Below are positions 46,610 to 56,634 of a DNA stretch of 64,000 bases, piece by piece. Under the pieces are notes generated by a model. The model saw only the letters and a list, made by a program, of their open reading frames with translations, had not been told where the DNA came from and ran no database searches. Position 1 is the stretch's first letter. Each line of letters begins with the position of its first letter. Location: assembly GCF_024362805.1 (NCBI RefSeq), contig NZ_CP093299.1, positions 992,001-1,056,000 on the forward strand, in the 5' to 3' direction. Made by a program: the position numbers and the translations under genes. The stretch comes from Salipaludibacillus sp. LMS25 (lineage in GTDB: Bacteria > Bacillota > Bacilli > Bacillales > Salisediminibacteriaceae).

Positions 46610-46731
46610 AAAGCTAAGCTTCAATCAGTGGGTGTTTTCCTTCATCCCCCACTGATTGTTAGTTTAACTTATGGGACCTTTAGGGGCAGTTTATCCCCCA
46701 CCTAAACTACTGCCCCTTAAGAGTGGGATAA
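46610..46731 (+). repeat. type-1 hairpin repeat, copy D (internal deletion)
   Basis: It starts AAAGCTAAGCTTCAATCAG and ends TTAAGAGTGGGATAAA. About 35-40 bases between CACCTAAACT and ACTGCCCC are missing, removing the right inner arm of the large hairpin. The 3-base identity ACT at the joint suggests slippage. Confidence 0.88.
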
Positions 46732-46757
46732 ACTGTTTCCTCTGGCCTTAATGACAG

Positions 46758-46886
46758 TCATTTTCTAAAAGATGGAATCGTGTAACCTTCATAACTATTC
46801 TTATAATTAATTGTTTGTGATACTTTACCTATATCGTTTGGAAAGCGGCCGATACCCTCAGTATAATAAGGTACTCTCTTGAAACA
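46758..46886 (-). pseudogene. second gene fragment on the far side of repeat D
   Basis: The minus strand reads FKRVPYYTEGIGRFPNDIGK then VSQTINYKNSYEGYTIPSFR and ends K-stop. It is protein-like but has no start with a ribosome site. Whether it and the fragment at 46434-46609 were one gene cannot be told, because a stop lies between them. Confidence 0.3.
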
Positions 46887-46888
46887 CC

Positions 46889-46938
46889 AACAAAAAACCT
46901 GTACCAACAGCCAGTTAGCGGCTGATAGGACAGGTTTC
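46889..46938 (-). terminator. terminator of ilvD
   Basis: On the minus strand AAACCTGTCC, an inner CAGCCGCTAACTGGCTG hairpin, then ACAGGTTTTTT. A clear U-run. It starts a few bases after the ilvD stop. Confidence 0.85.
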
Positions 46939-46943
46939 ATAAG

Positions 46944-48638
46944 CTATTCTAAATCCCCGTCTGTTACGGCACCTTTCGCCGATGACGAGACGAGTTTAGC
47001 ATATTTCGCTAGTACACCACTTTTATATTTCAGTTCTGGCTTTTTCCACTCACTTTTACGTTTAGCCAGTTCTTCTTCAGAGACATGCATATTGATTTCC
47101 TGTGTGTCACTGTCAATCGCCACTTTATCACCGTTTTTCAATAAGCCAATCGGCCCACCAACTGCGGCTTCAGGGGCAATATGACCGATTACAAAACCAT
47201 GAGAGCCACCGGAAAAACGCCCGTCTGTCATTAATGCCACTTTACCATTTAGTCCCCGACCTACAATCATAGCGGTTATAGACAGCATTTCAGGCATACC
47301 TGGCCCGCCTTTTGGTCCTACATACCTGACAACGAGCACATCACCTTCAACGATTTCACCCGCTTCAATCGCTACAGTGGCTTCCGCTTCGCTATCATAC
47401 ACCTTCGCTATACCTTCAAAGCGGCTAATTTTCTGTCCTGACATTTTGGCCACGCCTCCTTCAGGTGCGAGGTTGCCTCGTAAAACGACGAGAGGGCCTG
47501 TCTTTTTAATTGGTTCACTGAACGGCATGATGACTTGTTGACCATTTTTTAAGGATGGTGCCTCCGCCAAATTCTCTGCCAATGTCTTCCCTGTGACAGT
47601 GAGGCAATCGCCATGTAAAAGTCCCTCTTCAAGTAGCAATTTCATGACAGCTGGTACACCACCAACCTCATATAAATCTTGCATGACATACTTGCCACTC
47701 GGTTTTAGGTCAGCAAGATGAGGTACTTTCTTACGGATTTTTTCAAAATCATCGAGTGTTAAATCGACTCCTGCCGAGTGAGCAATCGCCAATAAATGTA
47801 AGAACGCATTTGTTGAGCCACCGAGTGCCATGACAACGGTTATAGCGTTCTCAAAGGCTTTTTTCGTCATAATATCACGGGGATAAATATCTTTTTCTAG
47901 CAACTTAACAACGAGTTCACCTGCTTGTCGACACTCTTGTCCTTTGTAATCATCAACTGCAGGGGTCGATGAGGAGCCTGGAATACTCATACCGAGGGCT
48001 TCTACAGCGGCAGCCATCGTATTAGCCGTATACATCCCCCCGCAAGCTCCCGGACCAGGGCATGCACTACATTCTACTTTATGGAGCTCGCTATCATCAA
48101 TCGTTCCTTGCTGATGTTGGCCAACAGCTTCAAAGGACGACACAATATCAATATCTTCATTATTTAGTCGGCCAGGCTTAATGGTGCCACCATAGACATA
48201 TACGGATGGTACATTAATACGCCCGATAGAAATAAGGCACCCTGGCGTCGTTTTGTCACAACCACCAATCGCCACAATACCATCTAATCGTTCTGCGCCT
48301 ACAACTGTTTCAATGGAATCTGCAATCACTTCTCGGCTCGGCAACGAATAATTCATGCCTTCATGCCCCATAGCGATCCCATCCGCCACGGTAATCGTGT
48401 TAAAAATCATCGGAGCCCCTCCGCCATGTTGGGCGCCACTCTTCGCCTCTCTAGCTAGGGCATCAATATGTATGTTACAAGGTGTCACCTCACTCCATGT
48501 ACTTGCAACACCGATCATTGGCTTTTTGAAATCTTCGTCTGTAAACCCGATCGCACGCAGCATGGCGCGATTAGGCACTCTGTTTACGCCTTCACTTATA
48601 ACTTTACTGCGAATACGCAAATCTTTTTTCTCTTCCAT
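46944..48638 (-). CDS. ilvD: dihydroxy-acid dehydratase
   Basis: A 564-residue Fe-S dehydratase for the penultimate step of valine/isoleucine synthesis. The cluster cysteines lie in [20 protein letters not shown] and [20 protein letters not shown]. Other conserved stretches are [19 protein letters not shown] and [20 protein letters not shown]. Length is full. It is alone rather than in an ilv-leu operon. AAAGGATG is the ribosome site. A CodY-like box lies 110 bases upstream. It depends on the Fe-S assembly encoded by suf. Confidence 0.96.
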   Translation of the reverse strand: MEEKKDLRIRSKVISEGVNRVPNRAMLRAIGFTDEDFKKPMIGVASTWSEVTPCNIHIDALAREAKSGAQHGGGAPMIFNTITVADGIAMGHEGMNYSLPSREVIADSIETVVGAERLDGIVAIGGCDKTTPGCLISIGRINVPSVYVYGGTIKPGRLNNEDIDIVSSFEAVGQHQQGTIDDSELHKVECSACPGPGACGGMYTANTMAAAVEALGMSIPGSSSTPAVDDYKGQECRQAGELVVKLLEKDIYPRDIMTKKAFENAITVVMALGGSTNAFLHLLAIAHSAGVDLTLDDFEKIRKKVPHLADLKPSGKYVMQDLYEVGGVPAVMKLLLEEGLLHGDCLTVTGKTLAENLAEAPSLKNGQQVIMPFSEPIKKTGPLVVLRGNLAPEGGVAKMSGQKISRFEGIAKVYDSEAEATVAIEAGEIVEGDVLVVRYVGPKGGPGMPEMLSITAMIVGRGLNGKVALMTDGRFSGGSHGFVIGHIAPEAAVGGPIGLLKNGDKVAIDSDTQEINMHVSEEELAKRKSEWKKPELKYKSGVLAKYAKLVSSSAKGAVTDGDLE

Positions 48639-48747
48639 TCTATGTTCATCCTTTCTGCCTGCTTTCAGGTTATCGTGATGTTTTCTGACATACTAATCAG
48701 TCAACTATACCCTTTATCATACGCCATTTTAACGCACAAACGCAATG

Positions 48748-48762
48748 AATTTTCTGAAAACA
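48748..48762. promoter_or_regulatory. CodY-box-like site upstream of ilvD
   Basis: AATTTTCTGAAAACA matches AATTTTCWGAAAATT at 13 of 15 positions. A partial second copy (TTTTCTGACTGAAA) follows 8 bases on. Repression by CodY with branched-chain amino acids and GTP is the expected control. Confidence 0.6.
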
Positions 48763-48918
48763 TTTTGTTTTCTGACTGAAACTCTGTCAGCTTTGTGACT
48801 ACCAGGAACGTGTCACTACCAATTAAACCATTTATTGTTGAAGGTCACCTTTAGTTTCCCCGCCCCATTAAAAAAAATGAGGCAACGCGCTTTATTTTTG
48901 ACAAGCTTGGGTCCCTTT

Positions 48919-49731
48919 TTAAGGAATAAACAAAATTAAACTAACAGCCATTACTCCCATGCCCGTCATCAAGCCATAAATCGGAATATGTGTCTCATCA
49001 TATTTTTTCGCCGCTGGCAGTAATTCGTCCAACGAAATAAATATCATAATACCTGCAACTGAGGCAAAAATGAGGCCAAACAAGATATCACTTAAATATG
49101 GCATGAGTATAAAATAAACGGCTAACGCTCCAAGTGGTTCAGCCAGCCCTGATAAAAACGACAGTTTAAAAGCCTTTTTTTTATCACCTGTGGCATAATA
49201 AATCGGCACAGAAATAGCAACCCCTTCTGGAATATTGTGAATGGCCACAGCAACTGCTAAAGCGATTCCTAATGACGGCTCTTGCAAAGCTGCCATAAAT
49301 GTGGCCATCCCTTCAGGAAAATTGTGAATGGCAATAGCTAGCGCTGTGAAAGACCCCATTTTTAATAATTCATCATTTGTCTCCCTTCTCTTAAAGCGAT
49401 ACATATCTTCTACTTTTTTTATATTGTGGGGGTTACCAGGCTCCGGAATAAGCTGGTCAATAATAGCGATCATTACCATACCGCTAAAAAAAGCAGCAAT
49501 AGTAGCCCAATTACCAGAGATGGTTCCCAATTCATTCACGAGCAGAACTTTTGCTTTCACAAAAATATCGACCATCGCTAAATAAATCATGACGCCTGCC
49601 GAAAAACCAAGGGCGAACGATAAAAACTTTGTATTCGTGCGAGACGTAAAAAAAGCAAGTAAACTGCCAATACCTGTCGCCGCTCCAGCTATCAATGTCA
49701 TATTAAATGCAAACACGAGATTTTCCGTCAT
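48919..49731 (-). CDS. ZIP-family divalent metal transporter
   Basis: A 270-residue ZupT-like protein with eight membrane helices. The paired metal-binding helices carry HNFPEGMATFMAAL and HNIPEGVAISVPIY, the hallmark of ZIP importers (zinc, possibly iron or manganese). The ATG at 49731 has GGAGGCG in front; 18 upstream codons in frame lack a site. It is a single gene. I see no Zur or MntR box. Confidence 0.9.
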   Translation of the reverse strand: MTENLVFAFNMTLIAGAATGIGSLLAFFTSRTNTKFLSFALGFSAGVMIYLAMVDIFVKAKVLLVNELGTISGNWATIAAFFSGMVMIAIIDQLIPEPGNPHNIKKVEDMYRFKRRETNDELLKMGSFTALAIAIHNFPEGMATFMAALQEPSLGIALAVAVAIHNIPEGVAISVPIYYATGDKKKAFKLSFLSGLAEPLGALAVYFILMPYLSDILFGLIFASVAGIMIFISLDELLPAAKKYDETHIPIYGLMTGMGVMAVSLILFIP

Positions 49732-49911
49732 GGCTACGCCTCCATCACTGTCACACACGTCTTGTATAATGTATGCTTGTCTCACCGTGATATTTACAAA
49801 AAACTTTTGCTACCGTAGAGTTTCATAGAAAAATATGACACAATAGTAAACATGGCCCCTGTTAACACCGCCAACTAACACGCACGCTCAACTGCAAAGG
49901 AGGAAAAGAAG

Positions 49912-51279
49912 ATGACACAAGCAGTTTATACTTATTTGGAAAATAACCGAGAAAATCTACTTAAAAAATTAGAGACATTCCTTGCTATTCCAAGTATTAG
50001 CACTGATCGTACATACACAAAAGAGGTGTTACAAGCTGGCCAATTCGTGGCTGACTATTTAAATGAAATCGGTTTCAACAAAGTGGAGATTAAAGAGACA
50101 GGTGGACACCCGCTCGTTTATGGTGAATGGCTTGAAGCAAAAGGGGCCCCAACGGTCTTATTTTATGGCCATTACGATGTTCAGCCGGCTGATCCTTATG
50201 AATTATGGGAGAGCGATCCATTTTCTCCAGAGATTCGAGCTGGTAAACTTTTTGCTCGTGGGGCAAGTGACGATAAAGGCCAAGTTTTCATGCACCTTGC
50301 CGTGTTCGAAGCGTTTATGAAAACGGAAGGAACGTTACCGATTAATGTGAAAGTGATCATTGAAGGAGAAGAAGAGATCGGGAGTGAGAACCTTTATTCT
50401 TTTTTAGAAGCTAACCAAGCCATGCTTGCGGCAGACTTTGCCCTTATTTCTGACTCTGGCATGGTAGAAAAAGGACAGCCTACAATGCTTTATGGTTTAA
50501 AAGGCTTTACAGGGTTAGAAGTAACCGTGCATGGACCTAATCGGGATCTCCATTCAGGCTTATACGGGGGAGCAGTTAAAAATCCCGTCATGGCACTGAG
50601 CCATCTTATTGCTTCTTTAAAGCACGAAAACGAACAGGTCGCCGTGGCTGGCTTTTATGATGGTGTAGAAGCTTTAACAGCAGATGAACGCCAGCTAATG
50701 AATGACGCACCGATAGAAGATTACGTTAAAACGACCGGTGTCCCAACCACGGTCCCAGAAGAGGGGTATACGGTAAATGAACATATTATGGCACGTCCTA
50801 CTTTAGAGCTAAATGGCCTGTACGGTGGGTATCAAGGAGAAGGCACTAAAACAATTATTCCGTCCTCAGCTACTGCCAAAATCACGTGCCGATTAGTTCC
50901 GGGACAAGACCCTAATGTCATTCAAGACCTCATTATCCAGCATCTGAAAGCCCGAACACCAAAAGGGGTTACGCTTGATGTGAAACCTGAACCTCTATCC
51001 GCAAAAGCTTATAAGGTCGATCCAGATCATCCCCTCATTCAAAAAGCGGCTGATAGTTTAACAAAAGCGTTTAATAAAGAGACTGTTTTCGTTCGTCTTG
51101 GCGGCTCCATTCCTGTCGTTGAACAGCTTGATCACTTATTTCATATTCCTGTTATATTACTTGGCTTTGGTACGCCTGAAGATAACCTTCATTCCCCAAA
51201 TGAAAGCTTTCCTCTTGATCATTACGATAAAGGGCTTGAGGTACTCGTCAATTATTACAACAAAGTAGCTACAATTTAA
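49912..51279 (+). CDS. M20-family dipeptidase
   Basis: A 455-residue metallopeptidase. Metal-ligand motifs are VLFYGHYDVQPADPYELWES, RGASDDKGQ, IEGEEEIGSENL, ALISDSGM and the C-terminal FGTPEDNLHSPNE. The lid domain lies around residues 190-330. No signal peptide, so it works in the cytoplasm on di- or oligopeptides (CNDP/PepV-like, also similar to DapE). AAAGGAGGAAAAGAAG precedes the ATG. A terminator follows. Confidence 0.92.
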   Translation: MTQAVYTYLENNRENLLKKLETFLAIPSISTDRTYTKEVLQAGQFVADYLNEIGFNKVEIKETGGHPLVYGEWLEAKGAPTVLFYGHYDVQPADPYELWESDPFSPEIRAGKLFARGASDDKGQVFMHLAVFEAFMKTEGTLPINVKVIIEGEEEIGSENLYSFLEANQAMLAADFALISDSGMVEKGQPTMLYGLKGFTGLEVTVHGPNRDLHSGLYGGAVKNPVMALSHLIASLKHENEQVAVAGFYDGVEALTADERQLMNDAPIEDYVKTTGVPTTVPEEGYTVNEHIMARPTLELNGLYGGYQGEGTKTIIPSSATAKITCRLVPGQDPNVIQDLIIQHLKARTPKGVTLDVKPEPLSAKAYKVDPDHPLIQKAADSLTKAFNKETVFVRLGGSIPVVEQLDHLFHIPVILLGFGTPEDNLHSPNESFPLDHYDKGLEVLVNYYNKVATI

Positions 51280-51284
51280 CAAAT

Positions 51285-51316
51285 AAGTGTCTGGGACTGT
51301 GGCGTCTCAGACACTT
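51285..51316 (+). terminator. hairpin after the dipeptidase
   Basis: AAGTGTCTGGGAC and GTCTCAGACACTT form a stem of about 12 bp. The tail is not U-rich, so strength is uncertain. Confidence 0.55.
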
Positions 51317-51484
51317 CCTGTCAGTTCTCTAGAATGATTCCTTAAAATCTTAGGCTATGGACATATCGTGACATCTCACTTCTTACTTTCTACGCTCCAT
51401 TCCCCCTACTCGTCGCCATTTCCGCCGATTTCTCCAGACAAAAAGCACTTATTTTGCGTAGTGCTTAGAAAAAAGCAAAAACTT

Positions 51485-52228
51485 TTATTCATCATCAAGG
51501 AGTTGGAGAAATTGTTGCGTTCTTTCCTTTTTTGGTTGGGAGAGAACCTCTTTTGCAGATCCTGCTTCTACTATGATGCCATCGTCCATAAATAATGCTT
51601 TATCAGCTATCCGTCTAGCGAAATTCATTTCATGTGTGACAATCACCATCGTTTGACCTTCCTTAGCTAAGCTTTCAATAACACGAAGGACTTCCTTAAC
51701 TAACTGAGGATCTAAAGCTGAGGTCGGTTCATCAAATAACATGACCTCCGGCTCCATCATCAAGGCTCTTGCAATGGCGACCCTTTGCTGTTGGCCACCT
51801 GACAACGCATCAGGGTATTTTGCAATATGCTCCAGCATTCCTACTTTCTCCAATAATGATTTACCTTTATCAATAAGCGTTTTTCTGTTAGCTTTTTTTA
51901 CCACTAACGGGGCTTCAATGATATTCTCAATCACAGTTTTATGTGGAAAGAGATGAAACCCTTGAAAAACCATTCCAGAGTAACGTCTTAATTGAGCGAT
52001 GTCTTTTTTGGAAAGGGTTTTTTCGCCAAAAGTAACAGTCTTATCTCCAATCGTAACCGTACCGCCATTCGGGATTTCCAATAGGTTCAAACATCGTAAA
52101 AGAGTTGTTTTGCCTGAACCTGAAGGCCCGACCAAGCAGACCACTTCCCCCTTATTTACTGAAAAATCAATCGACTCCAAGACAGTTGTTTGATCAAATT
52201 TTTTATTTAACTTGCTAACTGTAATCAT
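51485..52228 (-). CDS. polar amino acid ABC transporter ATPase
   Basis: A 247-residue GlnQ/TcyC-type ATPase with Walker A GPSGSGKTTLLRCL, signature LSGGQQQRVAIARAL and Walker B VMLFDEPTSALD. Third gene of a binding-protein, permease, ATPase operon. The specificity is most likely cystine or another polar amino acid, but it cannot be fixed from the sequence. Confidence 0.9.
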   Translation of the reverse strand: MITVSKLNKKFDQTTVLESIDFSVNKGEVVCLVGPSGSGKTTLLRCLNLLEIPNGGTVTIGDKTVTFGEKTLSKKDIAQLRRYSGMVFQGFHLFPHKTVIENIIEAPLVVKKANRKTLIDKGKSLLEKVGMLEHIAKYPDALSGGQQQRVAIARALMMEPEVMLFDEPTSALDPQLVKEVLRVIESLAKEGQTMVIVTHEMNFARRIADKALFMDDGIIVEAGSAKEVLSQPKKERTQQFLQLLDDE

Positions 52229-52240
52229 GCCTTTCCCCCC

Positions 52241-52942
52241 TCATCGCCTGCTTAAGTACCGATTATAACGCTTTTCTAAATAGTCTTGGAAGAAGCCTAT
52301 AATAATACAAACTACCCAATATATAAGGGCTGCCGTAATATACATGGTCATACTATCATAAGTTTGGCCAGCTACGAGCCTCGCGCTATAAAATAACTCT
52401 TGAACAGTAATAACAGAAACTAAGGACGTTCCTTTTATTACATCCATAAAAATATTAAAAATAGGCGGCAACGCAATTCTCGTCGCTTGTGGAATAATAA
52501 TTCGACGTAATGTCTGGATATAATTCATTTGGAGTGACGCTGCCGCTTCCCATTGCCCACGAGGAACTGACATGATGGCAGAGCGCACCACCTCAGCTAT
52601 ATAAGCTGCAAAATTTAAACTTATGCCTACAATCCCTGCAACCATCGCACTTTTGAATTCGATACCAAGCACTGGAATGCCATAATAGAGAATAAAAATA
52701 AAAATTAATAATGGCGTTCCCCGCATAAATGAAATATATAACTTTGCAGGAAGGCGCAAAAACCAAAATTTAGACATACGCATGACCCCAAGTACGACAC
52801 CCAGCATGAGCGCAAAAAACATACTGAATAACGCAATGATCATCGTGACTTTTAGCCCTTCAAGTAATAACTCTCTAGAATCGTAGGCTAATTGTGGATT
52901 ATATAAGTATTCCCATTGTATTTGTGTAAACCATTCAATCAT
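52241..52942 (-). CDS. polar amino acid ABC transporter permease
   Basis: A 233-residue His/Glu/Gln/Arg-type permease with about five helices. The coupling loop is EAAASLQMNYIQTLRRIIIP. The N-terminal part (residues 1-20) is aromatic-rich. It lies 12 bases before the ATPase gene and after an intercistronic terminator hairpin. Confidence 0.9.
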   Translation of the reverse strand: MIEWFTQIQWEYLYNPQLAYDSRELLLEGLKVTMIIALFSMFFALMLGVVLGVMRMSKFWFLRLPAKLYISFMRGTPLLIFIFILYYGIPVLGIEFKSAMVAGIVGISLNFAAYIAEVVRSAIMSVPRGQWEAAASLQMNYIQTLRRIIIPQATRIALPPIFNIFMDVIKGTSLVSVITVQELFYSARLVAGQTYDSMTMYITAALIYWVVCIIIGFFQDYLEKRYNRYLSRR

Positions 52943-53000
52943 GTAATCTCCCCCCTAGATACTTTCAAATAAATTATCTTTCAGAGAGTGGTGACGTGAA

Positions 53001-53035
53001 AAAAGAAATACAAGGAACTTTTCCTTGTATTTCTC
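53001..53035 (-). terminator. intercistronic terminator between binding protein and permease
   Basis: On the minus strand GAAATACAAGGAA-aag-TTCCTTGTATTTC is followed by TTTTTT: a 13-bp stem and U-run inside the operon. Partial termination here would give more binding protein than membrane components. Confidence 0.85.
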
Positions 53036-53042
53036 TCACACT

Positions 53043-53936
53043 TTACTCGCCATCTAAGCTAACGACTTCCGATTCATCAACCGGCTGTGACACATCTTCC
53101 CCTAAAAACTCTTCTGCCAAGTTAGCGACCGTCCCATTATCAATAAGCTCTTGGACAGCATCATCAAGTTGTTCTTTAAGGGACGTATTGCCTTTCAAGA
53201 CTGCCATAGCACTTTCAGTAGCATGATATTTAACATCAGTGGCAACAGCTAGACGATCATCACCGAACTCGTCTAAAGTTCGTTGAAGCACGAGGTAATC
53301 ATTTAAATAAGCATCTTGATTCCCGTTAATCACATCGCGAAGAATCGCCTCGGTACCACCATCGTAAGCCGTACCGTTAGCCCCGATATTATCAGCAAAT
53401 ATCGCATAATTACTCGTTAATGATCCGAGCGCCACGTCGACCCCTTCCAAATCGTGGGCAGAGTCAAATGCGTCCACATCTTCATCTCTCACGATAATAG
53501 AACCATAAGAATACTTATGGGGTATAACGAAATCAAATGTTTCCAGTCTTTCTTCCGTAATGGCAAAGTCATGGGCCGCAACGTCAATCTGTCCATTTCT
53601 TAGCGCTGGTAAAATACCGTCAAAGTCCATTGTACTGAATTCAATTTCCAAGTCGAGAATTTCAGCCACTTCGCGAGCAAGCTCCACTTCAAAACCCGTT
53701 AATTCATTATTGTCATCCATAAAGGTAATAGGGGCATATGTTCCTGATGTCCCAACAACTAACGTACCGCTCTCCTCTACCTCTGCCCAAGATGTATCCT
53801 CATCAGCCGCAGATTCATTCGTCTTATTGCCGTCATTATTCCCTGTTTCATTATTATCTTCATTCACTGCTTGACACGCTGTAATCATCAGTAAAGACGT
53901 CATAGCAAGCCCTGCAATACTCATTTTCTTCATCAT
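53043..53936 (-). CDS. polar amino acid-binding lipoprotein
   Basis: About 297 residues. The lipoprotein signal is MMKKMSIAGLAMTSLLMITAC, followed by an Asn/Asp-rich linker. The SBP_bac_3 domain is recognisable: GTSGTYAPITFMDDNNELTG, FEVELAREVAEILDLEIEFS, and LRNGQIDVAAHDFAITEER. It captures an amino acid, with cystine/glutamine-type proteins the nearest. The ATG at 53936 has GGAGG at 7 bases. A decayed copy of its 5' end lies 400 bases upstream (54318-54455). Confidence 0.9.
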   Translation of the reverse strand: MMKKMSIAGLAMTSLLMITACQAVNEDNNETGNNDGNKTNESAADEDTSWAEVEESGTLVVGTSGTYAPITFMDDNNELTGFEVELAREVAEILDLEIEFSTMDFDGILPALRNGQIDVAAHDFAITEERLETFDFVIPHKYSYGSIIVRDEDVDAFDSAHDLEGVDVALGSLTSNYAIFADNIGANGTAYDGGTEAILRDVINGNQDAYLNDYLVLQRTLDEFGDDRLAVATDVKYHATESAMAVLKGNTSLKEQLDDAVQELIDNGTVANLAEEFLGEDVSQPVDESEVVSLDGE

Positions 53937-54317
53937 TTTCATCCTCCACTATTCAATAACGTATTAAACATACCTTTTTAGTATGAATTAGTCACTTTAT
54001 AGTACCACTGGGGGTTCATGATTGTCAAGAAGACTCGCAATGCTTTCTATGTTTTCAGTTATAAGCTCCTAGCTAAACTCATATTCTCAAATGGGAATCT
54101 CGTTAAATGAGCATGACATAGTTCGGTTAAATATGAAAGCGACGGCTTTTTAACAGCTGTGTTTAATAAGGATAAATACGTGTTTCTTTTTTCAAGTAAG
54201 CTCATTTTCCCATCATCCCCTTGTCACTTTGTTTCTTTCTATCATACGTATAATATACTAGATGACGTTGCTCTCCTCCTCTGATAAGCTCACCCACCCG
54301 ATACTCTTTACTACAAT

Positions 54318-54455
54318 CATCAATAACAATGTCATAGCAAGGTCTACAAAACCCATTTTCTTCGTAAACTTCAGCCTACCTCCGTAATTAAAGAACGTAT
54401 TGAACATACCTTTTAAGTATCAACTAGTCACTCTATAGCACCATTGGAGGCATAA
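54318..54455 (-). pseudogene. decayed duplicate of the binding-protein leader and signal peptide
   Basis: The minus strand has GGAGGTAGG and then MKFTKKMGFVDLAMTLLLMI, which mirrors the living gene's MKMMKKMSIAGLAMTSLLMI. The upstream DNA (GAACGTATTGAACATACC, CTAGTCACTCTATAGCACCA) also matches 53960-54020 at roughly three positions in four. So the promoter and 5' end of the gene were once duplicated and this copy has decayed, with no coding sequence beyond the signal. The rest of 53943-55013 shows no gene. Confidence 0.65.
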
Positions 54456-54937
54456 TTCAGCAAGGTAACCAACTCACCCGTCACGACTTTAAAAAGGTGG
54501 ATACATTCGTTTTATAGGTTCATTCACGATCGTATGGAAAATCTGCTTTAGGCTATTTAATTTGTGACTCATCTACAACATACTTCAAAAGTTATATTGT
54601 TTTTTGTGAGTTACTTCACAATATAATATCCATTTTTTATAAAATAGGTATTATAACCTATTGAAGAGATTTTTTCCTAATCTATAATTATATTTGATAT
54701 TAACAGACTCTTATTATATCCATGTCGTACTAAATAACTTGTAACCTTTGAAATGTCTGCAATGACAGGCGATTATTTCCAAATCAAATGCGGAGAAATC
54801 CTCCTATTAGATTTAGTCATAATCGCTGACAGGTTTTTATGAAAGAATCCGCTTTAACTGAGGAAAAGGAACTTCTTGTTTCGAAGGTGGGTTACTCAGC
54901 AGCCTTCATAATAAAAGCATATATGTTGATCTTCCAA

Positions 54938-54973
54938 TGCTGCTACTCTTCTAAATTAGAAGAGTAGCAGCAT
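54938..54973. repeat. 36-bp palindrome upstream of the ABC-2 operon
   Basis: ATGCTGCTACTCTTCTAA and ATTAGAAGAGTAGCAGCAT form a stem of about 17 bp with almost no loop. No U-run follows on +. It lies 40 bases before the first permease start, so it could be a leader hairpin or an operator. Confidence 0.6.
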
Positions 54974-55013
54974 TATCCGTGACAATAGAAGATGTGAAAG
55001 TGAGCGAAGTGCC

Positions 55014-55826
55014 ATGATAATGAACGAATTAAAACGAGGAATGTTTAACAAACGAATGTTATTGGCTTGTTTCGTTGGCCTTCTTGTTATTATATTAGAG
55101 GCTTATGATAATGTCCTTGAAGGAATGACATTTGCTAATTTAACTGCACCAGATCTAGTAGACGACCCTGACACACAACAATGGTTATATGAGACAGGCC
55201 ACAACAAGTATACTATTTGGATGAATAGCTTATTTTTTTTAGTTATGGTCCTTCCACTACTATCAGTATTTAGCTATTCCGCTTCTTTCCTCGAAGAACG
55301 AAATAGTCATTTTCATTACTTTATACAAATGAGAAAGTCCTTTGTGAGCTATATAAGAGGCAAATATATTGCTGTAGCCCTTACAGGCGGGTTAGCCATT
55401 TTAATCCCACATCTCATATTCTATATGGCTATCTCGATTTTTTTCATTAATGATCCAAACCCAGCATTTATAGAGGGAAGTGTCAATGGCCCATTTTCAA
55501 CGTCGTTCTCTTTTCACCCTGAAGCTTATATATGGCTCACCTTTTTAACGCATTTTTTGTTAGGTGCTTGTTTTGCCAGTATAGCGTTATGTTTATCGAG
55601 TTTCGTAAAGAAAGCAGTTATTGTCTATGTGGCCCCGTTTTTTATCTTTGCCATTTGGGAAATCAGTTTTGGCTTTTTAAATTTAGATTATTACATGAGT
55701 ACTAGTTGGTACGACATGGACATGTTTGCTGACCCTATAAGAATGTCCCTTTCCTTCCTCACTATTTTCGTAGCTACTTATACTCTTTTTACGTGGAAGG
55801 CAAAGGAGATGAACGCACATGGATAA
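55014..55826 (+). CDS. ABC-2 type permease subunit 1
   Basis: A 270-residue protein with six hydrophobic segments. An N-terminal MFNKRMLLACFVGLLVIILE helix is followed by an extracellular loop with TAPDLVDDPDTQQWLYETGH. The layout is typical of ABC-2 exporters. It overlaps the next gene by 8 bases. The start is either 55014 or the ATG at 55020; the ribosome site is weak (GTGAGCG). Three such permeases and one ATPase form one operon. Confidence 0.7.
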   Translation: MIMNELKRGMFNKRMLLACFVGLLVIILEAYDNVLEGMTFANLTAPDLVDDPDTQQWLYETGHNKYTIWMNSLFFLVMVLPLLSVFSYSASFLEERNSHFHYFIQMRKSFVSYIRGKYIAVALTGGLAILIPHLIFYMAISIFFINDPNPAFIEGSVNGPFSTSFSFHPEAYIWLTFLTHFLLGACFASIALCLSSFVKKAVIVYVAPFFIFAIWEISFGFLNLDYYMSTSWYDMDMFADPIRMSLSFLTIFVATYTLFTWKAKEMNAHG

Positions 55827-56634
55827 ACGCCAACATATGCCAAATCATGTCATCAATTTTTATAAGCTCCTATTTGCAGATATGATTAAAAATAAAAAAA
55901 TGTACTTATTGCCTATTATAGTCATTGGACTCACCTTTTTTAAAAACGCTCAACTGCAAGGCAGCGTTCCTATTAATATGTGGGACTTAGTTTACGGCAT
56001 ACTTTATAACCCTTATTACCAGCTCTTTCTGTTTTTATTACTTTATATTTTTATTGTAAGAGATATTTGCGATGATGGGCCACTGACTATCTCAATTTTG
56101 CTGAAATTGAACAAGCGCACCTCATGGCTATGGGCAAAATGGATTGTTTTATTCCTAACAAGTTCTCTCTATACGCTTATTTTTTTCACGATTGTTATTG
56201 GGCTTCCAATGCTTCTATATGGGTTTGATAAGACGTGGAGTTTAGCAGCACATGACCTTTGGCACGGGGTTCTTACCCCATATATTGCCCCTTTGCCAGG
56301 CTGTGCCTTTCTGTTTATGAGGTATTATTTGAGTATTTTATTTATCAGTGTTGTTTACCTTCTTATTTATTTAATAGCTAACAAGTTCAAGCATGTTAAA
56401 GCGACTCTTACTGTATTAATTATTATTTTTATGAATTACCTTTTCCAACTATCTTTTTTAGTCACTTATTCACCTTTTATTTATTTAAACAATGATTATA
56501 TCGCCATTATTACACATGTTGATAACGGTTTAGACGCCTTGATGAAACTAAATCTCGCTCTATTGTCTTCTCTCATTTTAATACTATTACTAACTCGTTG
56601 GTTTATTCGTAGAGCAGAATGGGGAGAAACTTGA
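55819..56634 (+). CDS. ABC-2 type permease subunit 2
   Basis: A 271-residue membrane protein with about six helices and the cytoplasmic segment ILLKLNKRTSWLWAKWIVLF between helices, as in ABC-2 permeases. Start and stop overlap both neighbours, so translation is coupled along the operon. I see no specific subfamily. Confidence 0.7.
   Translation: MDKRQHMPNHVINFYKLLFADMIKNKKMYLLPIIVIGLTFFKNAQLQGSVPINMWDLVYGILYNPYYQLFLFLLLYIFIVRDICDDGPLTISILLKLNKRTSWLWAKWIVLFLTSSLYTLIFFTIVIGLPMLLYGFDKTWSLAAHDLWHGVLTPYIAPLPGCAFLFMRYYLSILFISVVYLLIYLIANKFKHVKATLTVLIIIFMNYLFQLSFLVTYSPFIYLNNDYIAIITHVDNGLDALMKLNLALLSSLILILLLTRWFIRRAEWGET

Noticed and set aside
46758..46940. 60-codon open frame MKPVLSAANW...
   Set aside because: Its first third is the ilvD terminator; only the part up to 46886 looks coding and is listed as a fragment.
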